DNA of 64,000 nucleotides, taken from assembly GCF_027942865.1 (NCBI RefSeq), contig NC_134528.1:25196586-25260585 (forward strand), written 5' to 3'. Position numbers and translations under genes: made by a program. Origin of the DNA: Odontesthes bonariensis (taxonomy: Eukaryota > Chordata > Actinopteri > Atheriniformes > Atherinopsidae). The notes beneath the pieces were generated by a model. That model saw only the letters and a list, made by a program, of their open reading frames with translations, searched no databases and was not told the origin of the DNA. Each line of letters starts with the position of its first letter. Within the stretch, counting starts at the first letter, position 1. Below, one piece after another: positions 47,821-59,815 of this stretch.

Positions 47821-50800
47821 CCCCAAATGCCATCACTGTTTTAATGGAAGTTCCACTCTCCAGCAGTGACAATTACAATGTCATTGCTTGAATATGCTTT
47901 TAACAGCAAACGTATACGAAACCACTTAGGAAAAGAAGGATCTAAATGAACGTTTGAAAGACGTCAATGGATGTTTCGGGGGTAATTGAATTTCTGCTGC
48001 CGGGCACCCACTGGGAGATGTTTGTTCAAGGAGTTTTCAAGGTTCTGCTTATTGAAGGGTAAACAAAAAAAATCTGACATGATAACAGATCAGCCAACTC
48101 CCTGATGTAAATGAAAAATGCATGGATCTGTGCATTTTTTTTTTTCTTTTCTCACAAATGTAAAATAGAATTTTTTTTTTTTTTTCTTCTTAGACTGGCA
48201 GCCAATGCCGAAGGCTTTGCTTGTGAGCACCCAGTTATCCTATGGCTAGCGATAAGGATTCAGAATAAATCCGTACCTACAAGTAAACTAAGTTCTTTGT
48301 TAGAAATAGCAATTTCTATGATTTCTATCAATCTATCAGTTCATGATTAAATCTTAATTCTATGTGACCTAAGACAGTGGTCTGGACAATCATATCATGA
48401 TGTAAATAAATACAATCATTAGAAATAAGAAAGTGCAAAATAAGAATCATCAAAGAAATGCTACACCATCATTGGAACAAGCTTTTCTTACTGCAACACA
48501 ATTCTTTTTTTTTTTAAGCTGGACAAGCAAATCTACTGGAACAAAAACACAACACGGCTGTATACAGTTTAAGACATATAAAGACACAAGCATTACAATT
48601 ACACTCGGGTTTTACAGCGATTCATGACATTAATATTTGGTACAATGCCCAAACCTGTATACTTAGGAAAAATAACCAATGCGCACCAACGCAGTGGGAG
48701 TTATGACAGCTAACCTGTAGCTACTTTTGTTTTGGATCCACAGACTAGGAGCGTACTCAGAACTAACTCACGTCGTCAAGCCTCATCTGTCATACAGTGA
48801 AGCGTCACGATCTGAATGCAGATCCAGACAGTACAGAGAACTTCCTTTCGGTGTCTGAACAAATTTGGGAGGCGTTAGAAATAGATGGGCTGTTTTTAAG
48901 AGCTGAGATCTCTGAAGTCTGTCATGCCACTTTATATCATGCATTAACGTGACATTTTTAAATTTTTTCTCTCAAGATAGGCAAAATAAAATGGATTGGC
49001 AATAAAAATACTCTATTTCAAGATGAGTTAAATGAGAAGCTTTTATTTGTCTAATGATTATGAAGATACAACCGTGACCCAGTTAGTCTAATTTCAATTT
49101 TAAAGCTTTGCATAAAAAGTGGAAGCAGTAGAGAACAGCTAACCTGGCTGAGGACTGTTTTCTGCCTGGGCACATGGATTTGGAGTCTTGACATTAGCTA
49201 TTAGCTTGACGTGAGCTTTACAGGCAACCAGGAATGCATTAAACAATGAGCTGATCAGTTCACTTAGAGATGAGCTTGGGTGCATTTTGTTACCTTTTAG
49301 CCACTATCGCTAGTTTAGCCTGTTTTCAATCTTAGTGCTAACATGAACCAAGCTACAGTTTTATCTACCAAAAATCACAAAACACCTACGATTGTGTGTA
49401 ATGCAGTGAACTGTACAACTATTCTTACGGTATTCAAGCTGAGCCTTTCAATGCGCAAACCATTACTAAATATTAATGAAAAGACTCCTTCATGCGGTCT
49501 TACTTTGTATTCCTTTATTTCATAGACGTAAAATGCTTGAGGTTGGTTTTTCCTACTTTCAGGTCTGTAGTCAAATCAATTCTTAACATAATCCAGGCTC
49601 TTGTGGGTGAAGTTTCAGTATAGCGCTACAGCTCTTGAAGACAGAATCAGCACTTTTCACAAGGTTCCTTCATCAGAGGATGGACCGAGTTCAACTAATC
49701 AGTTTAGATGATGTCAGAGCTATGTGGAGGAACATATAAACTGATGACACATGTAATGATAACAGAAAGGTTTCCTAAAGCACGTACCTGCAGAGTAAGG
49801 TTCCTGTTTTTCAATAAACTCAAACTCATTTCTTTCGTACTTGGCTCTGATCCATTGCTCCCTCAGCAGCCTGGAGACATAATGAAAACGCACGTTAGCT
49901 TTAATGCGAGTTGCACACTAATCAAATGAGATCTACAAACAGATGAAACCTATTTATTTTGTAACAACTGGTATATTTAGCCTGTGACAGAGGATGATAA
50001 ACAGGAGTTTTCTATTTTTTGTAAGCCGTTGTTGAAGAGAGGCTGTTGAAGTGATGTTCCATGAGCCACGGTGGCAGCAAGCGAAGCAGAGAATTTCAGA
50101 TGTCCCTTTCTCCAATGATGTGTTCTGGGTTTTCCTGGGTGATCTCAAAGCTATTGATGGGTAAACTTTCTGGGGAATTCTGGGCCTCCTCGCAGTTTGC
50201 CATGCCCAGAATGAAAGCCACGGAGGAGATATCCAAATCAGATGCACAAACCAACTCAGCTTGCTCTTTCAGTGTAAAGACGCAGTGGCTCTTCTCAGGT
50301 GTTGTTGGATGTCTAAGCTCCCCATCACGTCTCTGAAGCTGAGCCCAGCCACCAAGTGGTGGAATCCTGTGTGTCTAACTGTGTCCATATTTTCATTTAC
50401 TGGATCACCATCCAGAGAGGCCAATCAGGGTGATGCAATCCACTGTTTTCAAGTGTGAATCTCTCATTTTTCCCATTTTGATCTGACACAATAGAAGCGT
50501 ATTTGCAGATTTGAGACACAAACACTGCAGTACTCAGGGTCTGTATAATTTGTAAAAGCTACAATGCAGCTGTGTCTGAAAACTGACAACAGCCTGATGA
50601 TAATTGGGTTCAAAGGGCAAGTTGATGACTATCAAAACAAAATTTTAAAAACTGATTAATCCTTTAAATATTTTGCAGGGAAAAAAAACACTAGAGGTTG
50701 ATTCTCCAAGCAACATAGTAGATCCAGGCAGGACACAAGGAAAGGGTAACAAGTACAATGGATGTTACATGAATGCAGGAACTTTTTAATTCTTCCCTGT

Positions 50801-53800
50801 TGCCTCTTTTAGTTTGGTACCAAACCAATTAAACTAAATGATGTAACATTTTTACGTTTAAGCTGAACGACACAAATGGATATGTATGGCATCAAAACGA
50901 GGACTAAAAGATTATTCAAAGCCTTTCATGAAGCTACATATAAAGGCAGCAATCATAGTTTTAGAATTTCTTCCTCTTTGGGTGGACAAAAAACAAAAAA
51001 ACACATCAGTCAGTTCATCACCATGCCAACAAGCCCTCATTCCATTTACTTCTCTACCCCTCTCCATGGTTCAGTCTCCCCTTCGGTTTCAGAACTGTTC
51101 ATCCTCTTTTTCTACGCATTTTCTGCATTCATTTGCTGTGTGTCGACAGAACATAAATCAGCATCAAGAAACAAAAAATGTCTTAGTCTTTGGAAAAAAA
51201 ACCTTCTTTCAATGAAACCGCCTGGCAACACTACACCTTTAACTCTAAAACCCTGTGGTTCTCAGGGAAGCAGAAATGGGTGAGCACAACTAGACACCAT
51301 TGTCCTGACCGGGAGAAAGACATTTCTTTCCTCAGAACTGACAGAGTCACAAGTGTGACAGGCAGACTCTTTCTTTGGTCTGGTTTTGTCTACTCTGCTT
51401 AAATCCTGTGGATGGCAGGCTCAGAGGTAGATGGGCGGACAAGCCTCAAATGCTGAAGTGTGACTTCCTCAAAAAGAATTCTTGAAGGCAGATTAAAAAA
51501 CTAAGATTAAAAACTATGTAGATGCAGTCTGCACCATATCAGCCTTGAGATAGTTTTCACATGTACTACATGTCTGTTGTCAGAATACAACTAAGCTGAA
51601 TTACTTTCCTGTGATTTTCAAACAGGAAACTCTCTATGGTGTGTTAGATACTTATTATAGGCCATTTGTAGAAAAAAAAAAAAAGACGCAGCAACGCTGA
51701 AGTGTAATGCATAAACAGAGGTGTGAACATTAGTGCTGTATCTCAGTTTCCAGTGTCAACGTTGACTATATGTTTGCTACTTGGACCGTTTTAGCATGCG
51801 GTGTGACTGAAAGCCACACACACTTGCAGGCAGCATATTAAGGAGGCGACCTAGGCTTATAAATTAGAAGAAAAGGACTTTAAAGGAGGCCTCTTAGGCT
51901 AATTTCAAGCTCTGTATTCTTGATCCAACACTTCACAAAAGAAGCTTTCCTCTTAAAGCTGGTTTTGAGAAAGCATTATCTTATTCTGTCACTAAGCAAC
52001 CTCTAAGTGTAGAAAAATAAGCCGTTTAAGCTCATGTCTCTTCAGAGTCTTATCCCTAAAAGCCTACTTCTCGTTATGCAGCACAGTCACCAGGAAAATA
52101 TTTCACCATTTTTATGCTTCTTGAAATCAAAACTTCATCAAATTCATGTGTCTAATACATAGATAATTAATGTAATTTATACACATGCGCACAATGTCTA
52201 CTTACATCTTTGTTTGCCTTTGGGAAACATGCACAAACAACTTTGGGGTCACACATGTCAGGGTTATCACCTACAGATGGGGCCTTCGTAGGAAGTGGGC
52301 TGGGGATCCGTGTTTGACTCAAGAAGAAAATTCAGCAGGGGTTGTAGCTGAAACCGTGGTCTGTCCTGGGACCATGGTCTCTGGCACGGACCAGTGGTCA
52401 CTACCACTAGGGGCGCTAAAGACACTGGTCCTGACCAGCTCCTCAGTGGTCTGTCCCATGGTCCTTGTGGTGTGAATGGTCTGTGAAGCGTTTTTTGTCA
52501 TTTTAATACATATTCTCCCTTTTCAGGTCGTGGTGGCAGCACTGTTTGATGAATAAATCATAATCTTTTGTCCATAAAATACAAACTTCTATTGTTTGTA
52601 TTATTTATGCGGGTCAATGTAGCCATGACCAGCTCCTCAGTGGTAGCGACCAGCTGGTCTCTGGCACGGACCAGTGGTCACTACCACTAGGGGCGCTAAA
52701 GACACTGGTCCTGACCAGCTCCTCAGTGGTCTGTCCCGTGGTCCTTGTGGTGTAAATCAGTGAGTGGTCTGTGAAGCGGTTTTTGTAATCTTAATACATC
52801 TTCTCCCTTTTCTGGTCATGGTGGCAGCAGTGTTTGATGACTATAAAAATCTATAAAATACGATCTTATATTATTTATGCAGGTCCATGTGGTCACGACC
52901 AGCTCCTAGTGGTCACGACCAGCTGGTCTCTGGCACGGACCAGTGGTCACTACCACTAGGGGCGCTAAAGACACTGGTCCTAATGCTGATCAGCTCCTCA
53001 CTGGTTTGTCTTGTGGTCCTTGTCTTCTGCCTGTTGTCTTAACCAGAGTGGTCTTTGGAGTAGTTATTAATATATTTATATATATGCTTTTTTTAATATA
53101 ATTAATTAAATTATTAATATATTAGATGAATGACCTCATTGACCTGGTAAAGCAAACGCTGTCCTTGGAATACAGCTTCCTGCCAAACACTGACTTCATT
53201 ATTGACGTCATGGTGCCAGAGGTATGTTCCAATTTTAGTTGTTGAACAGACATAAAGGTATCCATTAATGTCACAGTTCTAACATTCTAACATAATTATA
53301 TTTATGGGTAATCAAGTAACAGTAAGCTCAATTCTATCTGTTAATTTAACATTAATAAAACTGGTAATGTGTCCTTCCTCAATTTATTTATTTCTTGCCT
53401 TTGTTGTCCTGAACTAAAATCTCTTTTATGCAGGCCACAATTGACATCCTCATGAGGTTCGAGGATTTCTCGAGATTTTATGCCGAGAGAGTCCTTGGAA
53501 GGATCATCGAGTGATCAGGTGCTGGATAAAAAAGATTTGAGATTATTAAACTTTTACATTTTTGGATCTCCATTTGATGTCTACATTTCTTCCACTAAAT
53601 TTATTTGACCGTTTCTAGAACAAGATTTGATACAAGGGTAATGCGACAAGCTCTTAAAATGCAACACATTAGTTTAAACTAGTCAGGAAGACAAGGACCT
53701 GCATAATCGATGCACTAGTCATAGAACTTCAACTAATGATAATTTAATCATTATGATTTCTATTAATATTAATGATCAATATTTGACAGACAAAAGATCA

Positions 53801-56800
53801 TTTTACATGTATTCAGCACAGTGTTGCCAACAGAATGAGAAAAGGGAGATTATTGGATTTAGTATTGAATATAGGCTACTAATATATTAATTTAATTAAT
53901 TATATAAAAAAAAACACAATATAAATATATTAAATACTCCGAAGACAACTCTGGTTATGACAACAAGCTGAAGACAAGGACCACAAGACAAACCAGTGAG
54001 GAGCTGATCAGCATTAGGACCAGTGTCTTTAGCGCCCCTAGTGGTAGTGACCACTGGTCCGTGCCAGAGACCAGTTGGTCGTGACCACTAGGAGCTGGTC
54101 ATGACCACATGGACCTGCATAAATAATAGAAGATTGTATTTCATAGATTTTTATAGTCATCAAACAGTGCTGCCACCATGACCAGAGAAGGGAGAAGATG
54201 TATTAAGATTACAAAAACCGCTTCACAGACCACTCACTGATTTACACCACAAGGACCACGGGACAGACCACTGAGGAGCTGGTCAGGACCAGTGTCTTTA
54301 GCGCCCCTAGTGGTAGTGACCACTGGTCCGTGCCAGAGACCAGCTGGTCGCTACCACTGAGGAGCTGGTCATGGCTAGCCTGACTACGTCATATTCACGA
54401 TTCTAGTCAGAATGTGAGTCTGATACCGCTCAATAGAGTTTTGAGTATGGGGCGTGTTTCAACCGAACCAGGAGAAAAAATGCCTCTTCGCTCAATTGGA
54501 TAGACCTACAACCAATCAGAGCAACGTAGTATGTGACATAGATTAAGCAACACACACTTGTTGTAGGAAGGACGGCAAAAACATCTTTTCTATCGATAAA
54601 AGCTTATATCGCGTTCCTCTGTTCGTCTTTCAAAATGAATGCAATGTGGAGATCCTGTAGAACAGACTCGATGGCAGAATCTACACACCCTAGCTCTACA
54701 GCGGCAGCCATGTTCAGCTCTTTAGTGACGTAGTCGATAATGTCCCTGTTGATCATCTGTCCATCATCGTATAAAGCCCGCCCTGGCAATCTGATTGGGT
54801 CGACCGATTCTTGGTCGGGCATAATGATTTCCCAACTGAGCAGAGCCAGACCGAACTTCCCGACCAAAACTTTTATGGGCAGGGCTAAGTTTGGCTGGCA
54901 CCCAGGCTAGATCATGGCTACATGGACCCGTATAAATAATACAAACGATAGAAGTTTGTATTTTATGGACAAAAGATTATGATTTATTCAAACAGTGCTG
55001 CCACCATGATCAGAAAAGGGAGAATATGTATTAAAATGACAAAAGCCGCTTCACAGACCATTCACACCACAAGGACCACGGGACAGACCACTGAGGAGCT
55101 GGTCAGGACCAGTGTCTTTAGTGCTCCTAGTGGTAGTGACCACTGGTCCGTGCAAGAGACCAGCTGGTCCTGACCACACGGATCTGCATAAATAATAAAA
55201 GATTGTGATTTCTGAAATTTATCCATGCACCTAACAATGTAGGCAAACCGACCGGAGTAGGGAGAAAATACTAAAGCCGCTTCACAGACCACTGAGGAGC
55301 TGGTCAGGACCAGTGTCTTTAGCGCCCCTAGTGGTAGTGACCACTGATCCGTGCCAGAGACCAGCTGGTCGCTACCACTGTGGAGCTGGTCATGGCTACA
55401 TGGACCCGTATAAATAATACAAACGATAGAAGTTTGTATTTTATGGACAAAAGATTATGATTTATTCATCAAACAATGCTGCCACCATGATCAGAAAAGG
55501 GAGAATATGTATTAAAATGACAAAAGCCGCTTCACAGACCATTCACACCACAAGGACCACGGGACAGACCACTGAGGAGCTGGTCAGGACCAGTGTCTTT
55601 AGCGCCCCTAGTGGTAGTGACCACTGGTCCGTGCAAGAGACCAGCTGGTCCTGACCACACGGATCTGCATAAATAATAAAAGATTGTGATTTCTGAAATG
55701 TATCCATGCACCTAACAATGTGGGCAAACCGACTGGAGTAGGGAGAAAATACTAAAGCCGCTTCACAGACCACTGAGGAGCTGGTCAGGACCAGTGTCTT
55801 TAGCGCCCCTAGTGGTAGTGACCACTGGTCCGTGCAAGAGACCAGCTGGTCCTGACCACATGACCTGCATAAATAATAGAAGATTGTATTTTATAGACAA
55901 AAGATTGTGATCGCTGACATTTATTAATCAAACAATGCTGCCACCATGATCAGAAAAGGGAGAATATGTATTAAAATGAGAAAAGCCGCTTCACAGACCA
56001 CCCGCTAACTGATTTACACCACAAGGACCACGGGACAGACCACTGAGGAGCTGGTCAGGACCAGTATCTTTAGCGCCCCTAGTGGTAGTGACCACTGGTC
56101 CGTGCCAGAGACCAGCTGGTCGCGACCACTGAGGAGCTGGTCGCTACCAGTCTCTCTAGCGCCCCTAGTGGCAGTAACCACGGGTCCGTGCCAGAGACCA
56201 TGGTCCCAGGACAGACCATGGTTTCGGTTACACCCCCCTCTCAGAAAATTGTTCACCTGCATTTGTGATCAAAGTTAAAACCAGTGGTTTCGATGCTTTT
56301 ACATGGACACTAAAGCCACTTGGTTAGATTTGACAAAAAAAACACCTGCTTATGGTTAGGGAATAAAATACCTAATGCAGGCGAGGAAAAAAAATTTACA
56401 TGGTTGGCATTAAATACTAGCCAGGTCACCACGAAATATGACATGAAGATACGTTGCTTGCGCTTAAAATGCATGCATTTCTAGTTTCAACAAATGTAAA
56501 ATGGTAACTCAACTTTCCTGGCGATTGCAATGGCAATTTATCAACACCGATTACATTGAATCTGATTACATGTCATAGAGAGAGAATTAAGAAACTGTGA
56601 AACAATTCAACAACTCATCACATAAAAGATACTGAAGTTAAGAATATAAAGTTTGTTTTGCACAGTTTTTTTGCACTATCATGAGACTCTCGAAGAGACC
56701 CAGGACCCAGTTTTTTTTAGAGGAAGTGAGGAAAATAAAATTAAGTGCACGTACAAAACACAGGACGAGAATAAGCGTCAGACTGGCTTTTGCTGCTAGA

Positions 56801-59729
56801 GAGCGCTCAGCGAAAAACTGACAGATGGATGCAGACTTAGCTTTGCTGTCACCGTTAGTAAGTAATACGTCAGTAAGTAATACTTAGTGTTCAGTAAGTA
56901 ATAATACATTAGCTACCTTGTTTATTTAGAGTTTTGTCTTATCTGATTTGCTCGAATGTTTAGAACCAAATTATCATCTCTCAGACAAAGCCTCAGATGG
57001 CAACTTCTGTTTCGTTTGAGACTCGTTTGCAAATAAACTCTTCTCGTGTAAAAAATTTCAGTTGTCAGTTTTCGCAAATTTCACAAAAAAAGTCGTGGAA
57101 GTTCGCAGACTTTCAAAAGCCTCTGCTCAGTAACTGGCGCTGTAATTTATACAGTGTGAAATATGTTGCACATGTATTGATCTTACAATAACACTTTTGT
57201 TATTCCTATAAAAAAACAAAAACTGCATTGTTGATTGAATGTTTTGGGGGCCTCTCAAGGTAGACACCTATCTTGTTCGCTTCTTCAACATAAAAACAAA
57301 TTCACATATATGGCTGTGAAATGTGTGCAGCTATGGTAGATATCAGCCACCAGTTTTATGTTACATAAATGTCTTTAAGAGTATAGACCATTTTCATGGC
57401 AGCCTTATTGACAATAAACGGCACGTAAACACAGCCGCTATTCATTTAGCTCTGTACCTAACAGAACATACCTGTGTTTACCTACCATTTCCTCTCAATA
57501 TGGAAGCAGTGAAAACATAACTAACAAGTAAGTTAATTCAATGGCATGTCCTTTATCCTTTCCAACAGATACGTGAAATACCCGAGCAAAATTTACAGTA
57601 GTGAACTAGACACAAGCAGTATTTGTGTTTGCAAATATGACGAAGAGGAGGAGTACTTACTTGCAGTCAGTGTGTGTTGGTCTGTAGTAGAAAGCAGGTA
57701 CTTTCTGCTCATATTTGGCCTTGGCGGCACTGTTTCCAGTTGCTGACATTAACTAAAACGGAGACAAGAAACACATCTGATCGTAGAGTATAATATAAAA
57801 TTAAGATTAGTACAAACCATCCTTCTTATAAATTAGCTGAAGAGCAGATTTTAGTGTGTAAATGTTGCTCCCTTGTGTTTCTTGTTGGCAGCTGGACATC
57901 AAATTACAGGCAAAAAAATTCAATAAATCTAAAATGTCTTAAGGTTCTACAATGAAAGTCATAACACAGACTGATTAAAGTAAAATACTATATTATACTA
58001 TGACTATATTGAGATGTGCTGATTCACTAATTTTTATTCCAATCCAATTCTGAGACCTGAATTTCAATATCTGCCAATACAAATACATCCTGATACCAGA
58101 GATCTGGATCCAAATGTAGATCAGAACGTGGATAAGTGGCATTACTCCAATGTAGCAGCATAGGTTTGAAGCACAGAAAGCTTTAAATACGACAGAACAT
58201 TTTCTCTTGACAACAAAGCCTCCTCTGCATTGGTCTACCCTCTCCCCTGGTTCCTTCATCGTGTGCTTTACCCAGGGATAATTTCTGAGCCCAATCCAAC
58301 TGGATGAATCCCACGGCACGCCTCCCCTTATCCTCTGAAGGGCTCTGAGAGGGATGCAGCACAGTGGCATTCTACTGCGAAGGTCAAAGCAGCACGAAAT
58401 CCACTCACAACAGTAATTTGTACAGAAAGTAACTAAAATGATCCACTGACTTTAGTGTTGCCAAAATGTAATGTAATTGACACTTTGGGGTGTAACATTT
58501 ACACCTCTGCTTAGTATTTAGAGTGTTCTTCACGTAAACTGATCAGTCTTTCCGACTGAGAGTGTCAGCCATCAGCATGGCATTTAGTTACTCTCAAAAT
58601 GAGCAAACCTTTGGGGTGACATGATACTAAATAGAAATGAAAAATGGCTGCATTAACCTGAATTTTCAGCTGTGCATTTGCATCGTTCAAATATTAGAGT
58701 TGGAGCCTTGTCTATGAAAACATACCTTGAGTATCCCATACCTTCCCATATGCCTCTGCAAAAACATTTGCAGTGTTTGTCACTACACTGTAGATGTTAT
58801 TTAGAATCTCAACCTCTGTTGTGTCTTTACATCCTTGAGATAAGAACAACAGATTATTCCAAGAGGATTGTTTAGGGACAGGTCACCTAATGATGTGAAT
58901 ACTCCAGTGTATGTTAGATACAAGTGGCTTCTATTATCGCTGATGTTTTATTAGAATGATATCACAAGACAAGAAGTCTTATGGTCTCAAAGTAAATGTT
59001 AAAAAGACCAGTCTCACAATTATCTCCTGTACTTCAATCAGACCCATGAATAATCCATCTAATCTAATAGGTGTGCCCCACTTTAAGCTTCATCTCTGAA
59101 TCAGCAAACACGATTCTGCTTCGTAACCTCCCCACTTCGCTCTGGAGTCAAATGCCTTTTCCATCCCAATTATGGTCCTCCCGCAGCTCTTACCTCATGA
59201 TTCGCTTCATGACTCATTTCAGCGTCACCTCCCCCAAAGTGTTTCAGCTCAGATGGTGTTACGTTCAAGTGTAACTCTGTACAGTCAGTGACAAAACCTA
59301 AAACGCAAATTTCTGCATTTGCTTTCCACACAGTCCTCATTTCTGATATTTTTCTGAGGAGAGCGTGATTTCAGGGTACACAACACACTCAGCTACTTTT
59401 TAAACGCAAGACAAAAAATGATGTCAACTGGCAGTTGTCTGACAAATCAACTTCACCGATGCCTGCGGTGAAATTGCCTCAGAGGTCAGGATCCATCTAG
59501 TCGGTCGGTGAACTGATTAGAATTCCAATACCAAGGGCAACTATCACAGCCTGTAAAACGTGCAAAGCATTCTTAACAGATCAGTATTGGTAACGGGTTG
59601 TACAAATGTTCTACATATAGGCTCACAGTGCAAGAAAACAAACAATAAAAAAAAAAAACAGTAGCAGCCAGCAGTGAGATTTGCACCCACAGCGTGTGTC
59701 AGCAGACAGAACTGCAGTCTGTCACTCTC

Positions 59730-59815
<86 letters not shown>

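Larger units (their letters stand above)
52336..56240. mobile_element. Large foldback element with mirrored repeat units and a gene-fragment core
   Basis: Outer ends are inverted: CAGGGGTTGTAGCTGAAACC on the left, and GGTTTCGGTTACACCCCCCT on the right. The left arm (52336-53125) has three units centred on CCACTAGGGGCGCT at 52404, 52684 and 52953. The right arm (53879-56240) has eight in reverse, at 54031, 54300, 55120 (mutated), 55321, 55601, 55802, 56072 and 56158. The spacings next to the core mirror each other (280 and 269 left; 269 and about 280 right once the nested insert is removed). The arms run into matching AT-rich borders ending AATATATTAG and CTAATATATT around a 753-bp core. No transposase is visible. 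It lies in an adap1 intron. Superfamily unknown. Confidence 0.85.

Noticed and set aside
54979..55773. Repeated frames encoding TTEELVRTSVFSAPSGSD-type peptides as a gene family
   Set aside because: They are the repeat units of the foldback arm read through, present in both orientations with no start or splice context.
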